From assembly GCA_027405735.1 (NCBI GenBank), contig JAPEHQ010000025.1, forward strand, positions 62,001 through 126,000: a stretch of 64,000 nucleotides of DNA. The letters are read 5' to 3'. Position numbers and translations under genes: made by a program. Of the stretch, positions 11,719 through 22,799 are shown in pieces (position 1 is the stretch's first letter; each line of letters starts with the position of its first letter). The DNA comes from Mucor racemosus (Eukaryota > Mucoromycota > Mucoromycetes > Mucorales > Mucoraceae). The notes under the pieces were generated by a model, which saw only the letters and a program-made list of their open reading frames with translations, had not been told where the DNA came from and searched no databases.

Positions 11719-13857
11719 ATGGGAATCCATGGACTATCATATTTTATCAAGTCCTTACCAACCATAGTAGACAATGTAAAATGGGAGATTGCACCAGTTG
11801 AACCGATAGAAAATCATCGAGATCATTTTATCATTGATGGCAACGCTTTTGTTTATCACATTGCTTTTGAAAATCGAACAAATTGGACTCATGGAGGCCA
11901 ATATGCCAACATTGCTGGTATCATTATAAAGACTGTCGATCGTCTAAAAAAAGCTGGCATACGGCTTACATTTTTATTTGATGGTGCTTTACCACAAGAC
12001 AAACTCGAAACAAGAGTCAAGCGTCACAAATCATACATTGAGAGATGTGCTTCGACATATTGGAATTTGAAGCAAATCAACAGTAGTAACAAAAATGCAG
12101 ACGAAAGACAAAACGGCATACAATATTACGGCGATCTTTTTCTTATACCCCCATTGACATTAGAAGTTATTATTCAAACATTAAAAGAATTAGATGTTGA
12201 TGTTAAAGTTTGCGAAGCTGAAGCAGATGGCGAAGTTGTCAACATGGCTGCAAGAGAAAAAGCATATGTAGTATCTCAAGATTCGGATATGCATGTGTAT
12301 CACAATATAGGGAAAGGGTACATCCCCTTTGAATTACTTAAAATTCCAATTAATGACGAAGAAGAAGACAATGAATATATATCAGCAGGCGTTTACCACC
12401 CAGAAGCATTGGCAAAATCATTAAATTTAGAACCTTTTCAACTACCCTTATTTGGAACACTATTAGGAAATGATTATCTTGATGCAGATTTAGTGAGGTT
12501 CCCAATTGGTCATTGGTGTAGTATAGAAGGGATTCATGTAACAAAGAATAATCAAAGTGGATGGCCTAAAGTTGTAGCAGAATTTATTAGAAGAAACTCT
12601 CAATCACAAGGAGACGAAAATTGCATCATTCACAATGTAGCAAATCAATTAAAGCCAATTATTGCAAAAAGCAGCATGAAATCAAGAGAAGAGAGGGCAA
12701 ATGGTTTTGAAGATCGGATTATCAACTCGATTAGTCGATACGATGCTAATAGTCCACTCCTCAAAAAGTCATCAGAGCTAAAAAACGATGATAATACATC
12801 TGAAACTTGTATTGATAATATTAGTAAACAATTTATCAATACAAAAAGTTTGAGTCGACAAATTATGGATGTTATTTCAAGCAAAACTTTTTGGACAAGC
12901 ATATTTATTGAAGATATTGAAAGAGAGTATAGTTGGGATGTGAGTAGATCACTGAGACAAGGTCTTTATGGAATAATATCAGAAAAACTAGGAGAACAAG
13001 ATCAACAAGACAAAGGAACCAAGAAGAATGAAATAATAATACAAGAGCATGTTCGAGAAAAGCAACATTTGGAAGTAATTCAAGTTATAGGAGGTGTTAT
13101 TCAAAACCAAAGATCCACGACTATTTATGATTTTTATCGTTTCCATGCCAGCAATCAAAACCACATAAAAGATCATAATCCAATTCTACACCCTTTGATT
13201 TTATCTATTCGATACATGATCTATCACTGTTCACAATCTATTGAAAACGGCAGATTATTCAACTATGAAGTAATTGGAATTGTTATATCAACATTAAGAT
13301 CGCTTGCCCCTACACTGGGCTATACGCATGAGGAAGTACCTCTTCCAAATATAGGAATACCTGCCCTGAAAAAAAGATCTATTCATCTCGCTGCTCAATA
13401 TCAAAGCATCATCTATTCATCTTTCCTTCTCTCTCAAATTCTCGATATAGCAGACTATTTACAATTACCCCATGTTCTCTCTCACATGTATAATGGAATC
13501 TATTTTCATTATTATATTGAAATTGCACGTGGAGGTGCAAGCATTAGTAGAATGCTTCATAATGTAACACCCGAATTCAAGACACTTTTCTGTTCTGTGT
13601 ATAAATCCATTATGACAGATCTTTATGACGAAGTTCAAGATGTATTTGATTATGACATTATAACTTCAGCAATCGAAGAATGGATAATATCAGATAATAA
13701 ACCGAAAAGATTAATTTCACTTAATAGTAATAATCAGCCCGATAAAAAGAAAAAGAAGAAATCGCAATCAATAAGCAGTAATAGTAATAGTAATAATAAT
13801 GGTAGGAGTACAAATGCTTTTAATGTATTAAGCTTTGGATGCAATTTTGATGAATGA
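11719..13857 (+). CDS. Asteroid/XPG-like PIN-domain nuclease family protein
   Basis: Single exon, 712 aa. It starts MGIHGLSYFI, the near-universal N-terminus of the XPG/FEN1/Asteroid superfamily, which needs a free Gly2 near the active site. Acidic residues fall at the expected places: D40 (FIIDGNAF), D88 (FLFDGALP), the E166/E168/D170 group (CEAEADGE), D188/D190 (SQDSDMHV) and D252 (LLGNDYLD). The helical arch and H2TH/DNA-clamp region of FEN1 is not evident. The long, weakly conserved C-terminal half matches the Asteroid (ASTE1-like) branch, not FEN1, EXO1 or XPG. The tail is Lys-rich (KKKKKKSQS), then Asn/Ser-rich, possibly a nuclear signal. Structure-specific nuclease activity is inferred from retention of the metal-binding residues. 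Confidence 0.85.
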   Translation: MGIHGLSYFIKSLPTIVDNVKWEIAPVEPIENHRDHFIIDGNAFVYHIAFENRTNWTHGGQYANIAGIIIKTVDRLKKAGIRLTFLFDGALPQDKLETRVKRHKSYIERCASTYWNLKQINSSNKNADERQNGIQYYGDLFLIPPLTLEVIIQTLKELDVDVKVCEAEADGEVVNMAAREKAYVVSQDSDMHVYHNIGKGYIPFELLKIPINDEEEDNEYISAGVYHPEALAKSLNLEPFQLPLFGTLLGNDYLDADLVRFPIGHWCSIEGIHVTKNNQSGWPKVVAEFIRRNSQSQGDENCIIHNVANQLKPIIAKSSMKSREERANGFEDRIINSISRYDANSPLLKKSSELKNDDNTSETCIDNISKQFINTKSLSRQIMDVISSKTFWTSIFIEDIEREYSWDVSRSLRQGLYGIISEKLGEQDQQDKGTKKNEIIIQEHVREKQHLEVIQVIGGVIQNQRSTTIYDFYRFHASNQNHIKDHNPILHPLILSIRYMIYHCSQSIENGRLFNYEVIGIVISTLRSLAPTLGYTHEEVPLPNIGIPALKKRSIHLAAQYQSIIYSSFLLSQILDIADYLQLPHVLSHMYNGIYFHYYIEIARGGASISRMLHNVTPEFKTLFCSVYKSIMTDLYDEVQDVFDYDIITSAIEEWIISDNKPKRLISLNSNNQPDKKKKKKSQSISSNSNSNNNGRSTNAFNVLSFGCNFDE

Positions 13858-14702
13858 ATAAATTGAATTTCTTTTATCTCTCCCCTCCCCCCATTTTATA
13901 TGGAACAAAATAGATCATTTATCTCGATTTGTAAATATTTCTGTTTCTTGTGTATTCTTAATATGTGGTAGCATTTGGGGGATTTAAAATCGGTTTTCAA
14001 CATTGGGGGAGAAAGTGGGGGGAGGAGGAGAAAGGAAGGGGATTAAAAAAACGGTACACTGCATATCGATGTACAATCGCTTGATTAATACACTTTTATC
14101 CGATATGAATGTCAATAGTAAATATTGTCAATTATTGGTGGTGGTGGTGGGGGGGGGTGGAGGTAGAGGTTTTCCATCATTCCGATGTGAAAATAGCAGA
14201 AAAAATACCATCATTTGATGTTAAAATTACAATGTCTCTCTAACGTTAATTTAAGCATTTTGAGATGATGTAATTTGTAAAATATATATATATATATATA
14301 TATATATTTGATGAAATTAATGAATTTGTTTCTTGATCTGATAGTATAACTATAAGCTTTAGCCGATGATGGTTATTCTCCTCAGGTTTGTTTAGTCTTT
14401 TCACAAAACAGAATTGGACCCACCATTAGTTCCCCCCTCCGACACCCCCAATTTGCATTGAATTTTGTCTAAATCAGGAATTATAAGATTCAAGATAATC
14501 CAAAAATCGAGCAATTTGGTGGGGATCGGATATTTTAGCAGTGAGCTTTGATCATTAGTGTTAATGTGGTTTGACCCTTTTTCAAAATGATATAAAAAGG
14601 GAAGCTTTAAATTCTACCTTTTTTTTTTCAAGTTATCCTTCATTTCTTATATAATTATTCAATATATTTTATCCATTACTTTCTTTATAAAAATATAATA
14701 TT
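13858..14702. other. Intergenic with (TA)n and G-rich tracts
   Basis: Contains a G-rich run with GGTGGTGG and an eight-or-more G tract near 14,135-14,165, a (TA)n microsatellite at about 14,283-14,308, and T-rich DNA before the ATG at 14,703. The short frame at 14,003-14,218 spans the G tract and is not credible. Confidence 0.5.
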
Positions 14703-16085
14703 ATGACTGATAGATTCAACTTGACACAATCACTCACATGTGTAGCCTGTGGAGATATTTTAAATGAACCAATTTCACTTTCTTGTGGCTATACAGTTTG
14801 CTCACATTGCTTTCCTGTCAGTAGTCCAACTTCAGTAAAAAAATCAGTATTCAAATGTCCAGTACCTCACTGTGATTCAGCAACACATTTATTCGGTCCT
14901 GAATTACTACCAGATGTTGCAGCTACAGAACTCACAAATATTCTTCGTCATGTCATGTCGAATTGTTATCGTCCACCAACACCTTCCGATGAATTCGATC
15001 CTGAATCAAAAATGGATGTGATTGCAAATGCTGTTATCCCAGTATTAAAGTGTCATCGTTGTACTTGTCCAGTAACTGATGCTATCACAACTCCTTGTGG
15101 ACACACTTTCTGTAGACTTTGTATATTAGAATCAAAAATTGAAAAAGATAGTTGTGATGCTTGTTCTCGTCCTCTTCCAAAATTCAGCAGTTTGTTATCA
15201 CAAGCATCAAATCAATTAATCTCAACTATTGTAAAAGATTTTCAATTATCTGGTCTTTTACCATGCAACACTCGCGAAACACAATTATTGGATTCTACTA
15301 GTCTTCAACAATACAACGTACCTTTATTTGTTTCTGGTACAGTCATCTTACCTGGACAAAGCTTTAGATTACCTATTTTTCAACCTAATCATTTACGCAT
15401 GTTCCGTCAAGTTCTTATTCCCTCCAGCAGATATAATGGTCTCTGTTTAGCATCAGTTCATCGCAGTAGACCTGAAGTTGCTCAATTCGGCACTATTTTA
15501 CAAATTATCAACGTTGAACATCGAAATGATTCTGTTCTTATCGAAGTAGTTGGCGTTGATCGTTTTAAACTCGAAACTCATACTGAACAAGATGAATCAA
15601 CAATCTTTGGAAACTTTGAAATCTTGCACGAATCATTTATTCGTCAACTCAGTATCGAACTTCCCAACTCACCTTCTGCAGATGATCAACAAGGTCTTAT
15701 TGCTCAAAAGGAACACATCTCAAATTATGCTGTCGATTTAGCCGATTCAATTTTAAAATTCATTCATCATCTGGGAACAGCTTCTGATATACCAGCTAAC
15801 ATTCTTCATGCACAAACAACTGGTCTTTTAGGCCCTCTTTGGTATGAAAGTATGAAATCACTTCATGGACCAATTCCTTCAAAATATAATCCTATGGCAG
15901 TTTGTTGGTGGGCAGCAGTTGTATTACCAGTTGATCCTACAGATGTTTATGTTCTTTTAAGAACTATTCCTATCATTGATCGTCTCGAACTTGTTATTTC
16001 TTGGATGAAAGCTTTCCAATCTCAATGGGAAAGATGTCGCAACACTGCTATTCAAGCTTTCAATCAAGTTCCTCAACAACTTTAA
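14703..16085 (+). CDS. LONRF-like protein: two RING fingers plus Lon N-terminal domain
   Basis: Single exon, 460 aa. The first RING-like finger (C13-x2-C16, C28GYTVC33, then CPVPHC near 53-58) has Tyr where the canonical RING has His in the C-x-H position. The second finger, starting near residue 118, is canonical: LKCHRC, then CGHTFCRLC, then CDAC. From about residue 200 the chain is a Lon substrate-binding (LON_N) domain with PLFVSGTVILPGQ, followed by an alpha-helical end with LLGPLWYESMKSLHG. There is no AAA+ or protease part, so this is not Lon itself. LONRF-type proteins are putative E3 ubiquitin ligases acting in protein quality control; the substrate is unknown. The single-exon structure and strong ORF make the boundaries secure. 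Confidence 0.92.
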   Translation: MTDRFNLTQSLTCVACGDILNEPISLSCGYTVCSHCFPVSSPTSVKKSVFKCPVPHCDSATHLFGPELLPDVAATELTNILRHVMSNCYRPPTPSDEFDPESKMDVIANAVIPVLKCHRCTCPVTDAITTPCGHTFCRLCILESKIEKDSCDACSRPLPKFSSLLSQASNQLISTIVKDFQLSGLLPCNTRETQLLDSTSLQQYNVPLFVSGTVILPGQSFRLPIFQPNHLRMFRQVLIPSSRYNGLCLASVHRSRPEVAQFGTILQIINVEHRNDSVLIEVVGVDRFKLETHTEQDESTIFGNFEILHESFIRQLSIELPNSPSADDQQGLIAQKEHISNYAVDLADSILKFIHHLGTASDIPANILHAQTTGLLGPLWYESMKSLHGPIPSKYNPMAVCWWAAVVLPVDPTDVYVLLRTIPIIDRLELVISWMKAFQSQWERCRNTAIQAFNQVPQQL

Positions 16086-16441
16086 ATAATTCATTCATAT
16101 TTATACATATATATATATATACCACTCTCATTTGTAATACCACAACACCATGCTATACTATCATTATGTAAACATATAGAAAAACTCAAAATCCTTTTTA
16201 CCCCATGCCATTTAATACCTATGTACTTTTTTTAAACCTAAAAATAAAAATATCCTATGCAATCATGTACTATAATACAACATTTGATTCTCAGTCTAAT
16301 TTGCTTTTTATATGAAAAACTCGAAATCGAGCGATTGTACAGCATTCTTTCGATGTCTGTTTTTCAAGTAAACTCCTTTTGTAAACATCTAAACTATCAA
16401 AGGCAGGAGTGTAGATATGTCTCCTATTTTCTTTTATTTAT
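16086..16441. other. Convergent 3' intergenic region
   Basis: 356 bp between the convergent LONRF and Rrn7 stops. It holds an AT microsatellite near 16,110 and AATAAA-like words suited to 3' ends of both genes. A short open frame at 16,257-16,451 lies in presumed UTR and is not called. Confidence 0.5.
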
Positions 16442-18174
16442 TTATTTGTAATGTAGATTATATTTCTTTGCTGGAATACTAGTTGAACTGTTATATTTTA
16501 ATATACACTGATCAACCATTTTAACTGTATTTTCAACATTAGCATTAGATGATTCACCTAAAATAATAGTAGCTAAGGATACTATTTGTAAATAGTTCTT
16601 TGGTGCAAAACTATCTTTTCGAGAATAATAAAATTCACCTTGATTTATCAAAGGTTTATCCTCATCGTTACTTGATGATTCAATAACTAGATCACTAGAA
16701 TCTAGTAAAGCATCCACTTGCGCAGATGAAATAGGATATTTTATGTTACTAGGTTCTCGATTCAAGATATTTAAAAGGGCATCTAAATAGAATAGCTTAA
16801 TTTCAAGTAGCATCATCCGGGGTTGTACAATAACTCACTGTGTTTGTCTCGCAGATTTGCCGACGCTTTTGCTGCAACTGATGTACTTTGAAGGTATTGA
16901 ACCAGATTTTTTAGCTTTCTTTTATCATCTTTCAAGGACTTCCATCGAGATAAGTTATTGGAAATTTGATTCAACCATGTTTCTTTAGTTGTAGATGTAT
17001 CAAATTGACTAACGGAAGAAAAATCACTGTTTATTCGAACATGTTAGTCAAGGTTCAAACAGTGTAACAATTAAATTTAACTTACGATTTATAGTCATCT
17101 ACGCCATAAATAAGCTTGACTGTGGCAATTACACATGCCATTAGGATTGTGGTTACTTGAGTCTTGCTAAAGTGTTGCGTTAGAGAGAGATGAGGAGCGT
17201 GAGATTTCCTATAAAGCTCAAAAATATAGTTTGCATAATAATAACCTTCCACTATCAACAATGTTAGTTGGGGCTAATACAGTTAAAAAAATACAAAACA
17301 TACCCGGAAGAAAATATTGACAGCAAAATCGATCAAGGTATAGTGGTATATTTAATACTGGGAATACGATATTACAGTTCCTTGACAAGCAGCTTGAAAA
17401 CTTAAAATTATATCGAATCAAAGATGATACTTTTGGTGTTATGGTCATGGAATTTGCTGTTGTCAAATAAAGTGAACCAAGGATTTCTACAGGAATCTTT
17501 TGTTGCATATTTAAATATGGTATTTGGCCTGTAGTACTCCATCTAATCAAATCATTTGGCAATACAGGATAATTGAGATAGATACACCCAAGATAGATAA
17601 ATACAAGTGTGTGTTTAAACCTCAATTTCGGCCATGCTGTTCGAATTGACCCTTTCCGTTTCTCTGTTGTTTTATCTTGATGCTCATCATCGTCTTCAGA
17701 TGATGAAGAATCATGCAAATCATCCAATTCCAATTCGTCTTTTTCAATCTTTTGCAAAAAATCTAGCTTTCTTCCTCCAACTTGGCTATCTTGAAACTCT
17801 TTTTCATTTGCTTCAAATAAATAGGCATCTAAAAGTTCTTGCTTGGAATCTGCTAAATACAAAAGCCATAATTCTCGTACAACAGGTTCAATTTCTGGAG
17901 GGAAGTCCAGCTCTTGTACCATGCATCTTGTTAAAACTTGTAATGTGTATTGAAATATTAATAAAAAATCACTCTTTTGCTTGGCTGGATTAGCTTTTTG
18001 CATATTATCACGCAAAATCTTGATTCGTTTTCTTTGTCGACCACCGCCGCCCATATCATCTTCTTGCTCTTCAATTTGTACACCTAGTATCTTATGACCA
18101 TATTTACAGACTAGACCGCCATCACTAGATGATTTAAATTTGGTTGTTTTACAAGTAGGACACACACGCTTCAT
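16442..18174 (-). CDS. RRN7: Rrn7/TAF1B-like RNA polymerase I core-factor subunit
   Basis: Four exons on the minus strand: 18174-17304, 17251-17086, 17026-16839 and 16782-16442 (521 aa; yeast Rrn7 is about 514). The N-terminal zinc ribbon is MKRVCPTC, then VCKYGH (C5, C8, C23, H27). A linker rich in Asp/Glu/Ser precedes the cyclin-fold region (LRFKHTLVFIYLGCIYLNYPV and DLIRWSTTGQIPYLN, typical of the TFIIB-like Rrn7/TAF1B family). Exon 2 encodes VEGYYYANYIFELYRKSHAP and ends KLIYGVDDYK, another family landmark. Role: Pol I core factor at the rDNA promoter in the nucleolus. The Met at 18,240 would add a Lys-rich leader; I prefer 18,174 because the zinc ribbon follows at once. The gene is co-oriented with and only 89 bp from Tfb5. 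Confidence 0.88.
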
Positions 18175-18250
18175 TTTTTGGATTTTGAGTTTTTTTTTTT
18201 TCTTTTTTGCTTTTTTTTTGCTATGATTTATAACTTTCAAGGATTTTTTC

Positions 18251-18258
18251 TAGGGTTT
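18251..18258. promoter_or_regulatory. Telo-box-like TAGGGTTT between TFB5 and RRN7
   Basis: The octamer TAGGGTTT (AAACCCTA on the minus strand) lies about 77 bp upstream of the preferred Rrn7 ATG. AAACCCTA elements are known in promoters of ribosome-biogenesis genes in plants and some fungi. A single octamer can occur by chance, so this is only suggestive. Confidence 0.25.
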
Positions 18259-18263
18259 CGAAT

Positions 18264-18491
18264 TTAAATTTTCTTATTGTCTTTATCGTCGGTTGTTGTT
18301 ACAGTGTAAGAGTTCTCGTCAAGAATTTTATCTAATTCGTATTTCAATTGTTCGACCCAAGAAGCTTCAATAAATAAATGTGTATCGTCCAAATCTTCAA
18401 TTACAAAATTTCCTCTTTTATTCAAGTTTAGTACAATTTGTTTTACTGTGCTATCACACTCTAATAAGACACCTTTAACTGCTTTTACCAT
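18264..18491 (-). CDS. TFB5: TFIIH subunit Tfb5 / GTF2H5 (TTDA)
   Basis: Single exon, 75 aa; the family is about 70. The start MVKAVKGVLLECD and the core EDLDDTHLFIEASWVEQL match the TTDA/Tfb5 family closely (GVL-ECD and DLDDTHL are its hallmarks). It is the smallest core TFIIH subunit and stabilises p52/Tfb2, supporting Pol II transcription and nucleotide excision repair; TFIIH is also used in Pol I transcription. The short Asp/Lys tail (TTTDDKDNKK) is extra. It sits head-to-head with Bfr2 and just upstream of Rrn7 on the same strand. Confidence 0.95.
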   Translation of the reverse strand: MVKAVKGVLLECDSTVKQIVLNLNKRGNFVIEDLDDTHLFIEASWVEQLKYELDKILDENSYTVTTTDDKDNKKI

Positions 18492-18717
18492 AGAGATAGA
18501 GGGAGAGAGAGAGAGAGAGAGCGAGTGAGAAAGATTAAGAGAAGAACTGTGCAGTTATAATCTATACAAGACAGACCATTTGAATAGCTCAAATCCTATT
18601 CTTTACATTTTCTCCCTATTGTATCCGGTCACGAATATATCAAGCCACCAAAGTTTTTTTTTGATAAAAAGCATAAAAAAAAGTGAATTGACCTCTTTAT
18701 TAGAGTGTATCATTACT
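18492..18717. promoter_or_regulatory. 226-bp divergent promoter of TFB5 and BFR2
   Basis: This interval separates two head-to-head start codons. It begins with a GA-dinucleotide tract (about 18,496-18,523) next to TFB5, and ends in a run of T and A residues upstream of BFR2. With only 226 bp, both genes must share regulatory DNA. No TATA box is clear; TATAATC occurs near 18,555. Confidence 0.6.
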
Positions 18718-20585
18718 ATGTCTAGTAAAGTATAAGAAAAATCATGATAAATTCATATAAATAACATTTAAATCTCTCTACAGAAAGCGCATCTCTTGCT
18801 AATCTCATCGCAGATCTCGATTCAACTGCCCCAAAGGGTAAAATTACATTGCTGTCAAACATGGAAATAAAATATTAACATTTTTCGGTTTAGACTACGA
18901 TCCTGAGGATATCCTCGAGCCTTTGAACGATAACAATGAAAATAGTGATCAAGAGAGCGATAATGAAGAATCTGGAGCTCGTGAACATTATTTGTCAGTA
19001 GGCAAAAGTAAACTTCGTAGCGAGCAACCTTTATTAGAAGATCCTCGTTATGCCGGTAAACGTACAAGCCGTAAAGATATTTATTCAGATGATGATGAAG
19101 AAGAGGAAGAGGAGGAATTCAAGGGATTTTCTGCTAGTGAAGATGACGAAGAAGAAATCGCAGACGATGATAGTAATGACGATGATGAAGATTTGCTTGC
19201 CAATGCTAATTCTGATGAAGAAGAGGAAGATTCTGACGAAGAAGAAGAAGAAGAAGATTTAGATCAAGAGGATGTTTCTGATGCTGAATCTGCACAAAGC
19301 AATGGCGATGATGATGAGATTAACAATGAACTTCGTAGAATTCAAGAGGAAGAAAAGTAAATTGCTTAGATCAACAACATAATGCACACATTTATACTAA
19401 CACGAATATTATTTTACAGACAAATGATCTCTCAATTATCCAAGAGTGCACAATCTGATGTTGAGAAAGGTCAACATGTTAGACAGCAATTGGTACGTTT
19501 ATATCGAAGATTTGGATTTAAAGTGTTAATGATTTGATATGTCAATTTAGACATTATGGGATAATTGTTTAGAAAATCGTATTCGTATGCAAAAAGTAAT
19601 CGACGACACCAACAAACTTCCTCAAAATGATACTTACTACGACTTTTTGGCTAAATCTGAAGGTGTTGAGAAAGATTTGGAGAACGCAAAGAATGAATTA
19701 CGTGAAGTGATTGATGATTTAATCGACATTCGCACTGATTTATTCACACAAAATGGCTCTATCGACATTGAAGAGGTCAATTTCAACACTAGAAAGAGAC
19801 ATCTCGATGATGATGATCAATACATTGATGCGCTCTGGCATGATATTTCACAAATTAATGATGTGTAAGTTCGAAACAAACGTAACTACCAAAAAAAAAA
19901 AAAAAAAAAAGATCTAATCAACTTTCAATATCGTAGATTTGTTCCTTTCCGTAACAGCACATTAGAGAAATGGAGCAACAAGGTGCAGGTTGCAGCAGGT
20001 GCCCGTTTAAATAAAAAATTCAAGGCCTTTGATCAAAATATTTTGTCTCAAATCGAAAGCTCAATGTCTGATAAATCTGGTTTGATCAAAAGAACACAAC
20101 TCCAAAGATCAGACTACAAGGTGCTTGGTAAAGTAAATGTAGAAGTTGATAAAGAACAAGAAGAAATTGATACAGGAAAGAAACCTGATCGCCATTTGAA
20201 TACCTACGATGCTGAAATCTTTGACGATCAAGATTTCTATCAACAACAATTGCGTGAATTGATTGAATCTCGTATGGTGGATACTGATGACCCAATGGCT
20301 ATTGGTATGAGATGGGCAGCTCGCAAACAAACCGAACAAAAGAAAAAGAAGAAGGTGATTGATAGAAAAGCAAGCAAAGGCCGTCAACTTAGGTAAATGA
20401 TTTGATATCCTTTGATTCTTTAAACACACACCGTTAACGTCCTCATCCATAGATTCAATGTCCATGAAAAACTTCAAAACTTTATGGCACCTATACCTGT
20501 TGGTGATTGGCATGAATCCATGGTCGAAGAGTTATACACTTCTTTGTTAGGCCAAAGATTAGGAGGAGAAAGTTTGGCTGAATAA
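18718..20585 (+). CDS. BFR2: Bfr2/AATF (Che-1) pre-rRNA processing factor
   Basis: Seven exons: 18718-18724, 18784-18837, 18894-19356, 19420-19492, 19551-19864, 19937-20392 and 20453-20585 (499 aa). Exon 1 is only 7 nt (ATGTCTA); the join gives MSKSASLANLIADLDSTAPK followed by DYDPED, the conserved AATF/Bfr2 start. A long Asp/Glu tract follows (about residues 70-180). Then come the leucine-zipper/AATF domain (LWDNCLENRIRMQK) and the C-terminal TRAUB domain (RFNVHEKLQNFMAP, ending near GQRLGGESLAE). In yeast Bfr2 is an SSU-processome component needed for early 18S pre-rRNA cleavage. The fifth intron contains an 18-A run. A single-exon model would miss the true start. Confidence 0.9.
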
Positions 20586-20849
20586 ATTTAAAAGCCAATA
20601 ATAAATAAATAAATTAGACAAAACATGTATGTATCTCAAGTTACTTTTTGAACGCCATCGTTGTTAATGGGCGTACTTTTACATTATGGATATTGTGTTT
20701 ATGAGGCTAAAGATGCATCTGGGTGGTAAATTTTTATAATGCCAATAACGATTTTTGGTTTCTGTCAATGTCATGTACCTGGAGACAGCATATAATCCAA
20801 TCGTAATTGGCCTTTGAACAAAGCTTAAACATGCATTTTATTTTTGCAC
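20586..20849. other. 3' flank of BFR2
   Basis: Short AT-rich stretch with AATAAATAAAT just after the stop, probably polyadenylation-related. No other feature is seen before the repeat island begins. Confidence 0.4.
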
Positions 20850-22790
20850 AATTAAAACTGAAATGGCGACACAAGTTTGATGATCTCTACAAAACACTAG
20901 TAGACAATTTGTCAAAATTAGTGCTATCTTTAAATAGTTTTTAATGCTCATCGTTCGACTTTTTTGCTTGGGAATTGCCCTCGCCACACTGTATAGAGTT
21001 AAAAACGCAAAAACTCCTGCTTTTAAATTATTCTCAGTGTCTTGAAATGTAATATTTGCTAAACGACACAAAGAAGCCGCGTTGTGAATTTTTCATGCCA
21101 AAAATTTCAACATTATAACATGCACAAGATGTCTAACTTTTATTTGCATTACTTTCTTTGATTCTATCTGCATATTTGACCGCTTAAAAATTATTACTGT
21201 AATTATATCCATGTAGAGTTGCAGCTTACTTGGATTAGTGTTCATCATAGAGATCGTATTTTTAATTGTTTTCAGCAAAAGTGCGCAGTAAACTATAGGC
21301 GCACTTTGGCTATAGCTTTCTCAATACACAGTGGTTTGCGGGGGTTATCCTTTATGATCATTGTGTCCAATATGTATACCTACCTTCATGTAAAGTTGGA
21401 AGTCAATATAATCTAAACTCGCCAAGATATGGCTTTTATTGTCAAGTAAGTTTTAGATGATTTAAGATGGTTTTCATATGGTTTCAGATGGTTTTCGAAT
21501 ATTTGTGCCCAATATTGAGTCTAATTATGTCAAATCTTCAAAGGCGGCATACCTTCCATCTATGGGCTATTGATATCTGTCCAAATATAATAAATGAGTT
21601 AACACCAGAATATAAGAGCACTGGCCTAACACTGACCAAAATTGACCTAAAATCGATTGTAAAAATTAGGTACCCAAATTAAGGTATTACGTTTTTGTAC
21701 TTACAAAATAGGGCACACTAATACCTACTCTGTATTTTTTGTTTCAGCAAAAAATATTGATTTTTCGTCGAGATAATCAAAATAATAGGGACATACTACA
21801 GTTTAAAGCCAACAATAACTGAGTTCCAAAACCAATCTGTAAAATCGATTCAAAAACGATTCAAAAATGATTCGAAAAACAAAATTGTTTAATAGTCTAT
21901 AAACTAAAAAGTGAGTAGGCTTAGTGTATTAAATGTTTTTTGTACAGTTTTGAATTCTGAATCCATCTAGACAAAATTTAGACAAGTGCTTCACATTAAA
22001 TTTTGCGTAAAATTTGATTGAAATTTTGAAGGCTTTTTAGAAATTCACATCACTTTTTATAAGTATATTTTAAATATAAACTATTGCGGTAATACGCAGC
22101 AAAATCATCTATCGATTGAGCTATTGTTGAACCTTTTAACTACATTTTTTGTAGAGAAAACGAGATTTTTGTTAATTTTTTTTTGAAATTCAGAATTTGG
22201 GATGAGCGTATATAAGGGGAAAATTGAAGCTAGAAACGAAGATATCTCTTTGTACACATTTTTGAGGATATCTCCACAAAAAATCAATATTTTGAAAAAA
22301 ACTAAATTGAATCCGAAAGAGCTCAACGAAGTCGATGACACGAATATAAATAAAATGCTGTATAACTTGACGAATATTTTGGAATCTATTACAAAAATTC
22401 CAAAAAAAAATGAAAAAAAATAAATGTGCTCCGAATTTTTTCATATTGAAATATATTATAAAACACTTCAAAAGAAGTAAATTTTATTATTAAAAAATGT
22501 TAGTATAGCTTAATTTTTTGCAGAGATATGAAGGCTCAAAGTCTTTAATTTTTGGTAGTGAAATACTTGAAAAAATCCGAAACATTAGCGCTAAAAGAGC
22601 TATACCAACTGCAAAAAATTGGATATTTTTGGATACTCGTTTGTGGATTAAAGTTGATCATCTCAGGTACATTGAGATATAGTTTTTTCCTGATGTTATT
22701 TAGTGTAAAAAAAAGTGGAGTAGTAGTGAAAAATGAGACCCAATTTTTTTAAAAAAAAGTAGTCGATTTTATCTGTTTTTGAGTCTTTCG
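20850..22790 (+). repeat. R2 repeat, left inverted copy
   Basis: This block matches 29,755-31,970 in reverse orientation over most of its length, best from about 21,035 (AGTGTCTTGAAATGTAATAT) onward. Translation of 21,219-21,416 and of its partner at 31,310-31,507 gives two 65-residue frames differing at about nine positions. No known domain is present and the small frames have no ATG-domain logic, so I treat it as non-coding repeat. Its right end near 22,750 is truncated compared with the copies at 29,755 and 40,268. Confidence 0.75.
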
Positions 22791-22799
22791 CGCGATATA

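Noticed and set aside
20838..22423. Small proteins in R2 (65-78 codons, similar between copies)
   Set aside because: The frames recur because the repeat recurs; different segments are open in different copies and none has a domain or an intact start-to-stop logic across copies.
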